A DNA stretch of 64,000 nt, taken from contig CALESJ010000046.1 in the NCBI GenBank assembly GCA_937907025.1, positions 105,598 through 169,597 on the forward strand, written 5' to 3'. Origin of the DNA: an uncultured Faecalibacterium sp. GTDB lineage: Bacteria > Bacillota > Clostridia > Oscillospirales > Ruminococcaceae. A program made the translations under genes and the position numbers. This document shows positions 43,570-52,736 of the stretch, in pieces. The first letter of the stretch is position 1. Every line of letters begins with the position of its first letter. Below the pieces are notes generated by a model. The model did not search any database. It was not told the DNA's origin and worked only from the letters and a program-made list of their open reading frames with translations.

Positions 43570-46500
43570 GCAAGCAAAACGACAGTTCGCCCATCTGCAT
43601 CTGCACACAGAATACAGCCTGCTGGACGGTGCGTGCCGGATTGATAAATTGTTCGACCGCATCAAGGAGCTGGGCCAGACCGCCGTGGCCATTACCGACC
43701 ACGGCGTTATGTATGGTTGCGTACAATTCTATGACGCGGCTGTGGCAGCGGGAATCCGCCCTATTATTGGCTGCGAAGTGTATGTGGCAACCCGTACCCG
43801 TTTTGATAAGGTAAACCGGATTGATGGCAATAACCATCTGGTGCTGCTGTGCAAGGATGAAACCGGCTATAAGAATCTGATCAAGCTGGTCAGTGCCGGT
43901 TTTCTGGAAGGGTTTTACTCCAAGCCGCGCGTGGACAAGGACCTGCTGGAACAGCACCATGAAGGGCTGATTTGTCTTTCGGCCTGTCTGGCCGGGGAGG
44001 TTCCGCAGGCAATTCTGGCGGGGGACTACGAACGGGCCAAGCAGGTGGCCCTGTATTATCAGAACCTGTTTGGTGAGGGTAATTATTATATCGAATTGCA
44101 GGATCATGGTCTGGAGGAGGACAATATCGTTCTGCCGCAGTTGATCCGCCTGTCCCGAGAAACAGGAATCCCGCTGGTGGCCACCAATGATGCCCACTAC
44201 CTGACAAAAGAAGATTCCAAAATGCAGAGCATTCTGCTGTGCATCCAGACCGGTAAAACCATTGCGGATGCCGACCGTATGGAGTTCCAGACCGATGAGT
44301 TCTACGTCAAAAGTACGGACGAGATGTACGATCTGTTCTCCATGGTGCCGGAAGCCTGCGAAAATACCAACCGCATTGCGGAACAATGTCACTTTGATTT
44401 CCATTACGGTGAAACCAAGCTGCCGTACTTCAAGGCGCCGGATGGTATGGAAAACCAGGCTTATTTTGAGAAGTTGTGTTGGGAGGGGCTGGAACGCCGG
44501 TATCCCGGCCATGTCACGCAGGAACTGCGGGATCGACTGCAGTATGAAATTGGTGTGATCTCTAAGATGGGGTATACCAACTACTACCTCATCGTGTTTG
44601 ATTTCATCAATTATGCCAAGAACCGCGGCATCCCGGTAGGACCGGGACGTGGTTCCGGCGCAGGCAGTCTGGCGGCTTACTGTGTGGGGATCACTGATAT
44701 CGATCCCATCCGCTACAACCTGATTTTTGAACGCTTCCTGAACCCGGAACGTGTTTCCATGCCGGACTTTGACGTGGACTTTTGCTACGAGCGTCGGCAA
44801 GAGGTCATCGACTATGTGAATGAGAAATATGGCCGGGACCATGTGGCGCAGATTGTGACCTTCGGGACCATGGCGGCCCGTGCCGCCGTGCGCGATGTGG
44901 GCCGCGTTATGGGAATGTCCTACCAGGATGTGGACCGGGTGGCCAAGCTGATTCCCATGGAGCTCAAGATGACCTTGCAGCATGCCCTGGAAGTTTCGCC
45001 TGACCTGAAAAACCTCTATGAGGCGGACCCGCAGGTACACGAACTGATCGATACCTCTTTGAAGGTAGAGGGCATGCCGCGGCACGCCTCTACCCACGCG
45101 GCCGGGGTGGTCATTACCCGGGAAGCGGCTACCGAATATGTGCCCCTTTCCACGAATGATGGCCTGCCTGTGACCCAGTTCAACATGACCGAGATCGAAC
45201 GCCTCGGCCTGCTGAAAATGGACTTTTTGGGATTGCGGACCCTGACGGTCATCCATGATACCGAAGTGGCGGTGCAGCGCCGGGATCCGTCTTTTACCCA
45301 TGAATCCATCGACTATGATGACCAGGCTACCTACGCCATGCTGACCAACGGAGAAACGGAAGGTGTGTTCCAGCTGGAATCCACCGGCATGAAGCAGGTG
45401 CTGACCGGCCTGAAACCAAAAGATCTGGAAGATATCATCGCTCTGATTTCGCTGTATCGTCCGGGACCTATGGATTCCATTCCTACCTATCTGCGCAACC
45501 GGCGCGAGCCGGACAAGATCAGCTACCGCACGCCGCAACTGGCACACATTCTGGACGTGACCAATGGCTGCATTGTCTATCAGGAGCAGGTCATGCAGAT
45601 CTGCCGGGAACTGGCGGGCTTCAGCTTCGGGCAGGCAGACAATGTCCGCCGCGCTATGAGCAAGAAAAAGCACAAGGTTATGGAGGCGGAACGCGCCCAC
45701 TTTGTGTATGGCTGTACAGAACCCGGAAAAGAGTGCCCGGGTTGTATCAACAATGGTATTTCGGAAGAAGCCGCCAATGCCATTTATGATGATATGAGCA
45801 GCTTTGCTTCTTACGCCTTTAACAAATCCCATGCAGCCTGCTATGCCTATGTGGCGTTCCAGACTGCATATCTCAAATGTCATTATCCGCAGGAATTTAT
45901 GGCCGCCCTGCTCACCAGCGTGCTGGACAACACGTCCAAGGTGATTGAGTACTCCACCGAGTGTCAGCGCCTGGGCATCAAGGTTTTGCCGCCGGACATC
46001 AACGTATCCCGCGGAGGCTTTACGGCTGACGGCAACAGCATCCGGTTTGGTCTGAACGCGGTCAAGAGTGTGGGACGCAACCTGATTGAAGGCGTTATCC
46101 GGGAGCGTAAGGAACGGCCGTTCCGCGGTTTGTATGACTTCTGCAAGCGCATGCGCGGCGCAGAACTGAACCGGCGCGCCCTGGAAAACCTGATCCGCGC
46201 CGGTGCCTTTGACGCGCTGGAACCCAGCCGCCACGGCATGCTGCAAAGTGTGGAAGGCATCCTGAAGAGCGTGGAAACAGATGCGCGGCAGAACCTGGAA
46301 GGTCAGCTGGATCTGTTCAGTGCCATGGCAGGCAACAGTGCCGATGCAGCCGCCGAGGATTATAAGGTGCCGAATCTGCCGGAATACCCGACTTCAGAAC
46401 TCCTCAAGATGGAAAAAGAGGTTTCCGGGCTGTATCTGTCCGGACATCCGCTGGACGCTTACCGGGAAAAAATTCAAAAGGTATCCACCTGCATGATTTC

Positions 46501-47086
46501 CCAACTCAGCGGCAACGATGCCAAGGATTTCGATAACAAGACCGTGACGTTGCTGTGTACCGTTGTCAAAAGCAAGGTGATGACCACCAAGTCCAACACT
46601 CTGATGGCTTTTACGACGGTGGAAGATCTGACCGGAACAATGGAATTGCTGGTCTTTCCGCGGGTGTTTTCTTCCTATCGTGCCTACCTGCAGGAGAACG
46701 CCGTTGTAGTTGTGTCCGGCCGGGTTTCTTATAAAGAGGAAGAAGGGACCCGCCTGGTGGCGGAACAGATTGCCCCGGTGGATGAGTATGACCCGGCCAG
46801 GGGATTCGCTACCCCGGCCGGTCAGGTGCAGGGAACCACAACCCGCAACAAGGTAGTGGGACTGTGGCTGCTGGTGCCGTCCCGCCAGAGCCGGGAAATG
46901 GGAAAAATTGAAAATTTGCTCAGAAATATATTTGACGGCCCCACGCCGGTTTACTTTAAATTTGAAGATACCGGCCAGCGTATGCGGGCACCGCAAAGCT
47001 TGTGGGCCAACGATGTGCCCATTCTGCGCAAAGAACTGGAACGAATCCTTGGGGCAGATCATGTGAAAGAACAAACGGCAAAATAA
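43562..47086 (+). CDS. dnaE: DNA polymerase III alpha subunit, DnaE type
   Basis: 1174 residues. An N-terminal PHP domain starts HLHLHTEYSLLDG (His11, His13, His15), the polymerase palm has PDFDVDF at 401-407, and a C-terminal OB fold (about 970-1050) starts near KTVTLLCTVVKSKV. There is no proofreading exonuclease domain, so it is DnaE, not PolC. In Firmicutes that carry PolC, DnaE extends primers on the lagging strand. The start is ATG 43562 in whiA with GGAAAGGA upstream. The PHP and palm acidic residues look intact. Confidence 0.96.
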   Translation: MPEQAKRQFAHLHLHTEYSLLDGACRIDKLFDRIKELGQTAVAITDHGVMYGCVQFYDAAVAAGIRPIIGCEVYVATRTRFDKVNRIDGNNHLVLLCKDETGYKNLIKLVSAGFLEGFYSKPRVDKDLLEQHHEGLICLSACLAGEVPQAILAGDYERAKQVALYYQNLFGEGNYYIELQDHGLEEDNIVLPQLIRLSRETGIPLVATNDAHYLTKEDSKMQSILLCIQTGKTIADADRMEFQTDEFYVKSTDEMYDLFSMVPEACENTNRIAEQCHFDFHYGETKLPYFKAPDGMENQAYFEKLCWEGLERRYPGHVTQELRDRLQYEIGVISKMGYTNYYLIVFDFINYAKNRGIPVGPGRGSGAGSLAAYCVGITDIDPIRYNLIFERFLNPERVSMPDFDVDFCYERRQEVIDYVNEKYGRDHVAQIVTFGTMAARAAVRDVGRVMGMSYQDVDRVAKLIPMELKMTLQHALEVSPDLKNLYEADPQVHELIDTSLKVEGMPRHASTHAAGVVITREAATEYVPLSTNDGLPVTQFNMTEIERLGLLKMDFLGLRTLTVIHDTEVAVQRRDPSFTHESIDYDDQATYAMLTNGETEGVFQLESTGMKQVLTGLKPKDLEDIIALISLYRPGPMDSIPTYLRNRREPDKISYRTPQLAHILDVTNGCIVYQEQVMQICRELAGFSFGQADNVRRAMSKKKHKVMEAERAHFVYGCTEPGKECPGCINNGISEEAANAIYDDMSSFASYAFNKSHAACYAYVAFQTAYLKCHYPQEFMAALLTSVLDNTSKVIEYSTECQRLGIKVLPPDINVSRGGFTADGNSIRFGLNAVKSVGRNLIEGVIRERKERPFRGLYDFCKRMRGAELNRRALENLIRAGAFDALEPSRHGMLQSVEGILKSVETDARQNLEGQLDLFSAMAGNSADAAAEDYKVPNLPEYPTSELLKMEKEVSGLYLSGHPLDAYREKIQKVSTCMISQLSGNDAKDFDNKTVTLLCTVVKSKVMTTKSNTLMAFTTVEDLTGTMELLVFPRVFSSYRAYLQENAVVVVSGRVSYKEEEGTRLVAEQIAPVDEYDPARGFATPAGQVQGTTTRNKVVGLWLLVPSRQSREMGKIENLLRNIFDGPTPVYFKFEDTGQRMRAPQSLWANDVPILRKELERILGADHVKEQTAK

Positions 47087-47133
47087 ATCCATATCTTTTG
47101 CAAGAATTGTCCATAATTGGCAGGGCATACATA

Positions 47134-47142
47134 TGGTATAAT
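47134..47142 (+). promoter_or_regulatory. Extended -10 promoter of pfkA
   Basis: TGGTATAAT (47134-47142) is a perfect extended -10. Candidate -35 boxes TTGGCA (47117) and TTGTCC (47107) are 14 and 24 bases away, so the promoter probably depends on the extended element. The leader to the start codon is about 115 bases. Confidence 0.62.
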
Positions 47143-47263
47143 ACCTACGAGGGGATTGTTACACCTTTAACACACGGCAGAAAACAGCCGGCCCCCAGTT
47201 GGCGAAAAATCCGTGAAACGGAATAAAAAACGCCAAGCCTTTGATTTAACGGGAGGGAAATCT

Positions 47264-48238
47264 ATGGCTAAGGAGATTAAAACCATCGGCGTCTTGACCA
47301 GCGGCGGCGACGCGCCCGGCATGAACGCTGCTGTCCGTGCGATTGTGCGCACCGGCATTACCCGCGGTTACCGTATGATGGGCATTCAGCGTGGCTACAA
47401 CGGTCTGATCAACGGCGAGTGCTACGAGATGAATGTCCGCAGCGTATCGGAAATCATTCATCGCGGCGGTACCATTCTGTATACGGCCCGCTGCTTGGAA
47501 TTCAAGACCAAGGAAGGCCAGGCGAAAGGCCTTGCCCGCTGCAAGGAACTGGGCATTGATGCGCTGGTCGTTATCGGCGGCGACGGCTCTTTCATGGGCG
47601 CCCGTGCACTGGCAAACCAGGGCATTCCCTGCATTGGTATCCCCGGCACCATTGATAATGATATCGCCTGCAGCGAGTATACTATCGGCTATGATACGGC
47701 CATGAATACGGCTGTGGAAGCCATTGATAAACTGCGCGACACCACCCAGAGCCATGACCGCTGCAGTGTGGTCGAGGTTATGGGCCATCATGCCGGCTAC
47801 ATTGCCCTGAACGTGGGCATCGCCACCGGCGCGCTGGCGGTTCTGCTGCCGGAACGTCCGTTTGACTTTGAACGTGATATTCTGCAGCGCATGCGTCAGA
47901 CCCAGTTTACGGGTAAAAAGCATTTCATCATTATTGTGTCCGAGGGTGTCATCGGGGCGCAGGAACTGGCCAATCAGATCCAGGCCGCTACGGGCGTTGA
48001 TTCCCGTGCAACGGTTCTGGGCCATATCCAGCGCGGTGGTTCTCCCACGGTCCGTGACCGTGTGAATGCCTCCCTGATGGGTTATCATGCCATTGATCTG
48101 CTGGACAAGGGGATTTACAACCGCGTTGTTGGTGTGTCCGGCGGCAAGATCGTTGACTACGATGTCAATGTGGCTCTGTCCATGCACAAGACCATCGACT
48201 CCAACGAGATTGAAGTGGCCAACGCCATTTCCATCTGA
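47264..48238 (+). CDS. pfkA: 6-phosphofructokinase
   Basis: 324 residues, ATP-dependent PfkA. The ATP-binding GGDAPGMNA starts at about residue 14, the fructose phosphate site includes GTIDNDI and GYDTAMNT, and VLGHIQRGGSPT is near the C-terminus. It catalyses the committed step of glycolysis. ATG 47264 has GGGAGGG upstream; an in-frame ATG at 47213 is an unlikely start. Two terminators follow. Confidence 0.96.
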   Translation: MAKEIKTIGVLTSGGDAPGMNAAVRAIVRTGITRGYRMMGIQRGYNGLINGECYEMNVRSVSEIIHRGGTILYTARCLEFKTKEGQAKGLARCKELGIDALVVIGGDGSFMGARALANQGIPCIGIPGTIDNDIACSEYTIGYDTAMNTAVEAIDKLRDTTQSHDRCSVVEVMGHHAGYIALNVGIATGALAVLLPERPFDFERDILQRMRQTQFTGKKHFIIIVSEGVIGAQELANQIQAATGVDSRATVLGHIQRGGSPTVRDRVNASLMGYHAIDLLDKGIYNRVVGVSGGKIVDYDVNVALSMHKTIDSNEIEVANAISI

Positions 48239-48257
48239 TTCCTGTTTCAAAAAAGAC

Positions 48258-48298
48258 AAAGTGCGAGGCTGGCCTTTTGCCCGGCTTCGTACTTTTTT
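48258..48298 (+). terminator. Terminator of pfkA
   Basis: AAAGTGCGAGGCTGG (48258-48272) pairs with CCGGCTTCGTACTTT (48281-48295) with several G-U pairs; the loop is eight bases and a T run follows. Confidence 0.78.
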
Positions 48299-48326
48299 CT
48301 GTCGGCAGGGCTCCGACGGAAGAGCG

Positions 48327-48372
48327 AAGAGCGACGATAGGGGAACTTCCTCTGTGATAGCGCTCTTTTTTG
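48327..48372 (+). terminator. Second terminator upstream of rpsB
   Basis: AAGAGCG (48327-48333) pairs with CGCTCTT (48361-48367), inner AGGGG pairs with CCTCT, and six T residues follow. It isolates the rpsB promoter 11 bases downstream. Confidence 0.6.
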
Positions 48373-48382
48373 AAAAAAATAC

Positions 48383-48411
48383 TTGCAATCCATTTGGTAT
48401 TGTGGTATTAT
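48383..48411 (+). promoter_or_regulatory. Promoter of rpsB-tsf
   Basis: TTGCAA (48383-48388), 17-base spacer, TATTAT (48406-48411). The transcript would have a leader of about 115 bases before rpsB, the usual site for S2 autoregulation, although no known leader fold could be recognised by eye. Confidence 0.7.
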
Positions 48412-48535
48412 ATTTCGGCAATACACACGCATTGCGTTGTTTTTTTGTGCCTGAACGGCCCATACTGGAACGGAAGGGTTAGAAAACAATTACGCGGTGC
48501 GGAGGGTAAAACTAAATTTTTGGAGGAAAATTACT

Positions 48536-49258
48536 ATGGCAGTCGTTTCTATGAAGCAGCTTCTCGAAGCCGGTGTCCACTTCGGTCACCAGACCCGTCG
48601 CTGGAACCCCAAGATGGCGAAGTACATCTTCACCGAGCGCAACGGTATCTACATCATTGACCTGCAGAAGACCGTGAAGAAGCTGGATGAGGCTTACAAC
48701 TTCGTGCGCGATACCGCTGCTAACGGCGGCGAGATCCTGTTCGTCGGCACCAAGAAGCAGGCTCAGGAATCCATCCGTGATGAGGCTACCCGTTGCGGCA
48801 TGCACTTCGTCAACGCTCGTTGGCTGGGCGGCATGCTGACCAACTTCCGCACCATCCGTAAGCGCATCGACCGTATGGAGCAGCTGAAGACCATGCAGGA
48901 AGACGGCACTTTCGACCTGCTGCCGAAGAAGGAAGTTGTCAAGCTGGAACTGGAGATGGAAAAGCTGGACAAGTACCTGGGCGGCGTTAAGGACATGAAG
49001 ACTCTGCCGAAGGCTCTGTTCATTGTCGACCCGCATAAGGAGCGCATCGCTGTTTCCGAAGCTCGCAAGCTGCACATCCCCATCGTGGCCATTGTTGATA
49101 CCAACTGCGATCCCGATGAGATCGATTACGTTATCCCCGGCAATGACGACGCTATCCGCGCTGTCAAGCTGATCTCTGCCGCCATGGCCGATGCCGCCCT
49201 GGAAGGCAAGCAGGGCGTGCAGGATGCTCCTGCCGCTGCTGAAACTGCCGAGGCTTGA
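48536..49258 (+). CDS. rpsB: 30S ribosomal protein S2
   Basis: 240 residues. It opens MAVVSMKQLLEAGVHFGHQ, with WNPKMAKYIFTERNGI and GGMLTNFRTI further on, both standard for S2. The alanine/glutamate-rich end is species specific. ATG 48536 has TGGAGG upstream. Codon use is highly biased, as expected for a highly expressed gene. It is followed by tsf in the universal rpsB-tsf order. Confidence 0.98.
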   Translation: MAVVSMKQLLEAGVHFGHQTRRWNPKMAKYIFTERNGIYIIDLQKTVKKLDEAYNFVRDTAANGGEILFVGTKKQAQESIRDEATRCGMHFVNARWLGGMLTNFRTIRKRIDRMEQLKTMQEDGTFDLLPKKEVVKLELEMEKLDKYLGGVKDMKTLPKALFIVDPHKERIAVSEARKLHIPIVAIVDTNCDPDEIDYVIPGNDDAIRAVKLISAAMADAALEGKQGVQDAPAAAETAEA

Positions 49259-49316
49259 TCTGAAGCAGTACGATCCGATTCAACGCTGACTTTTTTCAAA
49301 GAAAGGACGATACGTT

Positions 49317-50234
49317 ATGGCTATTTCTGCTAAGGACGTTATGGAACTGCGTAAGCAGACCGACTGCGGCATGATGGAGTGCAAGAAGGCTCTGACCCAG
49401 GCTGACGGCGATTTCGCCAAGGCCATTGAGATTCTGCGTGAGCAGGGCCTGGCCACCGCCACCAAGAAGGCTGGCCGTATTGCTGCCGAAGGCATGGTCT
49501 ATGCTGTTTCTTATCCCAACTGCGCCGTTGTTGTTGAGGTCAATGCCGAAACCGACTTCGTTGCCAAGAACGAAAAGTTCGTTGAGTTCACCAAGAACCT
49601 GGCCAATGTTATCGCCGAGTCCAACCCGGCCGATGTCGAGGCTCTGATGGCCTGCAAGATGGGCGACGGCACTGTTGACGACGCTCTGAAGGCTCTGATT
49701 CTGGTCATCAAGGAGAACATCAAGGTTCGCCGTTTTGCCCGTTACGAGGGCCATTGCGCTGCTTATGTCCATGGCGGCGGTACTCACGGCGTCATCGTGA
49801 AGTTCGAAACCAGCGACGAAGTTGCTGCCAAGGAAGGCTTTGCTGCTTTCGGCAAGGACATTGCCATGCAGATCGCGGCTGCCAACCCCAGCTACCTGAA
49901 TGAGGCTGCTGTTCCGGCTTCCGTTATCGACAAGGAAAAGGAAATCATTCTGGCTCAGATGGCCAATGATCCGAAGACCGCCAACAAGCCCGACGCCATC
50001 AAGGAAAAGATGGCCATCGGCAAGCTGGGCAAGTTCTACAAGGAGAACTGCCTGGTGGATCAGGCCTTCATTAAGGACGGCAACATGGATGTCAACAAGT
50101 ATGTTGCTGCTACCGCCAAGGAACTGGGCGGCGATATCAAGATCGTCGATTACACCCACTTCATCAAGGGCGAAGGCCTGGAGAAGCGCAACGAGGACTT
50201 CGCTGCTGAAGTCGCCGCTGCCATCAAGGGCTAA
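49317..50234 (+). CDS. tsf: Elongation factor Ts
   Basis: 305 residues. It is the nucleotide exchange factor for EF-Tu. The N-terminal UBA-like TDCGMMECKKAL motif is diagnostic, with the central NAETDFVAKNEKF also conserved. ATG 49317 follows AAGAAAGGA. Strong codon bias matches rpsB. The unit ends at a perfect terminator 22 bases on. Confidence 0.97.
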   Translation: MAISAKDVMELRKQTDCGMMECKKALTQADGDFAKAIEILREQGLATATKKAGRIAAEGMVYAVSYPNCAVVVEVNAETDFVAKNEKFVEFTKNLANVIAESNPADVEALMACKMGDGTVDDALKALILVIKENIKVRRFARYEGHCAAYVHGGGTHGVIVKFETSDEVAAKEGFAAFGKDIAMQIAAANPSYLNEAAVPASVIDKEKEIILAQMANDPKTANKPDAIKEKMAIGKLGKFYKENCLVDQAFIKDGNMDVNKYVAATAKELGGDIKIVDYTHFIKGEGLEKRNEDFAAEVAAAIKG

Positions 50235-50256
50235 TTTGCTGAATTGCAATTATGCA

Positions 50257-50289
50257 AGAGGGATGCACCAGAGTGCATCCCTCTTTTTG
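50257..50289 (+). terminator. Terminator of rpsB-tsf
   Basis: Perfect 12-base stem AGAGGGATGCAC (50257-50268) and GTGCATCCCTCT (50273-50284), four-base loop CAGA, then TTTTG. Confidence 0.93.
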
Positions 50290-50357
50290 TATATTCTTTT
50301 GTTGGGCAGGGGGAGAGAGATAGGCAGGGGAGAGAGGTCCTTTGATTCCTTTAATAG

Positions 50358-50401
50358 AAAAAAGCAGCGTGCGCCTGGATCCAGGCACACGCTGCTTTTT
50401 T
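50358..50401. terminator. Bidirectional terminator between tsf and xpt
   Basis: A 21-base near-perfect palindrome arm pair, with one C/A mismatch, is flanked by six A on the left and six T on the right, so it can end transcription from both sides. It lies 20 bases after the xpt stop on the minus strand. Confidence 0.9.
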
Positions 50402-50421
50402 GTTTCGTGCTGAAGTGATAA

Positions 50422-51003
50422 TCAATCCTGCGGACGGAATTCCAGAGAACCATCATCGTTCATGCGGTCAACGATAGCCAGGCTGGCCAGCTTGTAGCCT
50501 TCGTCGCGCAGTTCCCGACCACCGTCCTGGAAGCCTTTTTCGATACAGACGCCGATACCGACCACAGTAGCGCCAGCCTGTTTGCAGACATCCAGCAGGC
50601 CGCGCATGGCCTTGCCGTTGGCAAGAAAATCATCCAGAATCAGAACGCGGTCCTGGGGGCCCAGAAATTTTTTGGCGAGGGTGATTTCATATTCTTTTCC
50701 GTATGTATACGACTGAACCTTGGAAGTGAACACATCGCCGTCAATGTTTTTGCTCTTGGCCTTTTTGGCAAAGACAACCGGCACATCAAAGTGACGGGCA
50801 GTCATGCAGGCAATAGCAATGCCCGAAGCCTCAATGGTCAGAATCTTGTTTACGCTATCGTTACCAAAAATACGTTTGAACTCGGCACCGATATCGTCCA
50901 GCAACTTTACGTCCAGCTGGTGGTTCAGGAAGCAATCCACCTTAAGTACGTTTCCCGGACGGACCTGCCCATCTTTCAAAATGCGTTCTTCCAGTAATTT
51001 CAT
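50422..51003 (-). CDS. xpt: Xanthine phosphoribosyltransferase
   Basis: 193 residues, type I PRTase that salvages xanthine to XMP. The PRPP loop is LILDDFLANGKA (about 116-127), the N-terminus MKLLEERILKDGQVRPG is typical of Xpt, and VFAKKAKSKNIDGD is also family specific. It starts at ATG 51003-51001. The nearest purine-rich site is GAAAGGGG, rather far, so initiation may be modest. In Bacillus xpt is governed by a guanine riboswitch; the leader here is only about 30 bases long, too short to contain one. Confidence 0.94.
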   Translation of the reverse strand: MKLLEERILKDGQVRPGNVLKVDCFLNHQLDVKLLDDIGAEFKRIFGNDSVNKILTIEASGIAIACMTARHFDVPVVFAKKAKSKNIDGDVFTSKVQSYTYGKEYEITLAKKFLGPQDRVLILDDFLANGKAMRGLLDVCKQAGATVVGIGVCIEKGFQDGGRELRDEGYKLASLAIVDRMNDDGSLEFRPQD

Positions 51004-51038
51004 CGAACTCTCTATACCCCTTTCATCCTATTGCTACT

Positions 51039-51067
51039 ATTATGCCGAATCCTGACGAATTTTGCAA
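51039..51067 (-). promoter_or_regulatory. xpt: Promoter of xpt
   Basis: On the minus strand TTGCAA (51067-51062), 17-base spacer and CATAAT (51044-51039), about 36 bases upstream of the start. Confidence 0.65.
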
Positions 51068-51195
51068 TGCTTTTACAAGAAAAAAGCCGAAACTCATAGG
51101 CGGAACGACGAAATGTTAAACTTCTGTCACCTTGGTTTGTGAAAACCGACTAAGAAAATGAAAAATATGTAAACAAACTATGTCGATTTAATACA

Positions 51196-51224
51196 TTGAA
51201 GAATCGGGTAGGGAAGATTATAAT
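51196..51224 (+). promoter_or_regulatory. livJ: Promoter of livJ
   Basis: TTGAAG (51196-51201), 17-base spacer and perfect TATAAT (51219-51224), 87 bases before the livJ start. Confidence 0.73.
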
Positions 51225-51310
51225 ACCTTTATATAACAACGCAGGGCATGTGCGGCCCCGTCGGTAGGGAATACTGGCAGGCGTTGTTGTGAATATAGGA
51301 GGGAAAAATT

Positions 51311-52513
51311 ATGAAAAAGCTTATCAGTGCAGCTTTGGCTTCCGCTATGGTTTTGAGCCTGGCAGCCTGCGGCTCTACCGGTGACAGCAGCTCTGCCGCT
51401 GCCACTACCGGTGATACCGCTACGGCCGAGGCTTCTGCCACCGATGGTTCCACGCCCATCAAACTGGGCGGCATCGGACCCACTACCGGTTCTGCGGCCA
51501 GCTACGGCATTGCCGTTATGCAGGGCGAGCAGCTCGCTGTTGATGAAATCAACAAGGCTGCTGGCCACACCGTTTTTGAACTTAAGTTTGAGGACGATGA
51601 GCATGACGCCGAAAAATCCATGAACGCTTACAACACCCTGAAAGACTGGGGCATGCAGGTCCTGCTGGGTACTGTTACTTCTACTCCCAGCCTCTCCGTT
51701 GCAGGCGAAGCCGTCAATGATAATATGTTCATGCTGACTCCTTCCGCATCCGCTGTGGATGTGGTCGAAACCGGCGACAACGTTTTCCAGATGTGCTTCA
51801 CCGACCCGAACCAGGGCATTGTTTCCGCTGATTACATTGCTGAAAAGGGTCTGGGCACCAAGATCGGCATCATCTACGATTCTTCCGATGCGTATTCCAT
51901 GGGAATTTACAACGCATTTGCTGAAGAAGCCACTGCCAAGGGCCTGGATGTCGTAACGGCTGTCAGCTTCACCAGCGACAACAAGAGCGACCTGTCCACC
52001 CAGGTGGCCAAGTGCCAGGAGGCCGGCGCTGATCTGGTCTTCCTGCCCATCTACTACAACGAGGCTTCTCAGATTCTGATTGCAGCCGATAAGGTTGGCT
52101 ACAAGCCCACGTTCTTTGGCTGCGACGGCATGGACGGCATCCTGACCATCGAAGGCTTTGATACCTCTCTGGCTGAAGGCCTGATGCTGCTGTGCCCGTT
52201 CTCTGCAACTGCTACCGATGAAACCACCCAGAAGTTCGTTTCCGCGTATCAGGCTGCATACAACGAAACTCCCATACAGTTCGCTGCCGATGCGTATGAC
52301 TGCGTCTATGCAATCTATCAGTGCGTGCAGAACGGCAGCATCAACGGTGATATGAGCGCCAGCGATATGTGCGAGGCACTGAAGACCCAGTTCACCACCA
52401 TGACTTTCAACGGCACCACCGGTGAAGGCCAGACCTGGTCCGCTGACGGTACCGTCAACAAGCCTCCGCGTGTGTACGTTGTTACCAACGGCGCTTATCA
52501 GACTGCAGAATAA
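51311..52513 (+). CDS. livJ: Branched-chain amino acid binding lipoprotein LivJ
   Basis: 400 residues. The lipoprotein signal ends LSLAA-Cys20, followed by a Ser/Thr/Ala-rich tether (to about 50) and a type I periplasmic binding fold: IKLGGIGPTTGSAASYG, then VDEINKAAG. Leu/Ile/Val is the likely ligand from the attached liv genes, but such proteins also bind amides or urea. The ribosome site ATAGGAGGG is strong. A terminator separates it from livH, as expected when binding protein is made in excess. Confidence 0.93.
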   Translation: MKKLISAALASAMVLSLAACGSTGDSSSAAATTGDTATAEASATDGSTPIKLGGIGPTTGSAASYGIAVMQGEQLAVDEINKAAGHTVFELKFEDDEHDAEKSMNAYNTLKDWGMQVLLGTVTSTPSLSVAGEAVNDNMFMLTPSASAVDVVETGDNVFQMCFTDPNQGIVSADYIAEKGLGTKIGIIYDSSDAYSMGIYNAFAEEATAKGLDVVTAVSFTSDNKSDLSTQVAKCQEAGADLVFLPIYYNEASQILIAADKVGYKPTFFGCDGMDGILTIEGFDTSLAEGLMLLCPFSATATDETTQKFVSAYQAAYNETPIQFAADAYDCVYAIYQCVQNGSINGDMSASDMCEALKTQFTTMTFNGTTGEGQTWSADGTVNKPPRVYVVTNGAYQTAE

Positions 52514-52554
52514 CAGACGTGTGACGTTATTATTGGAGAACTGAATTTTTTGTC

Positions 52555-52603
52555 AAAGGGGGCTGTCCGAATTTCGTTTCGGCAGCCCTCTTTGTCTTTT
52601 TTT
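52555..52603 (+). terminator. Terminator after livJ
   Basis: AAAGGGGGCTGTCCGAA pairs with TTCGGCAGCCCTCTTT around an eight-base centre and is followed by a T-rich tract (CTTTTTTT). Confidence 0.8.
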
Positions 52604-52645
52604 AGCTCCTGAGGACAGGAGCGGATGCCCGGGCGGCCAAAATTA

Positions 52646-52674
52646 TTGTCTGCAGACGGCATCTATGGTAGAAT
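52646..52674 (+). promoter_or_regulatory. Promoter of livHMGF
   Basis: TTGTCT (52646-52651), 17-base spacer, TAGAAT (52669-52674), about 63 bases upstream of the livH start codon. Confidence 0.6.
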
Positions 52675-52736
52675 GATGTCGTGACCGTGCAAAAGCACGT
52701 TGGGCAATCGTTTTAAGATTTGAGGTGTATTACAGG

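Larger units (their letters stand above)
51004..51310. promoter_or_regulatory. Divergent intergenic region between xpt and livJ
   Basis: This 307-base gap contains two outward-facing promoters, one for xpt (51039-51067) and one for livJ (51196-51224). The AT-rich centre (51068-51190) shows no recognisable operator, riboswitch or small gene. The livJ transcript has a leader of about 80 bases with no evident fold. Confidence 0.55.
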
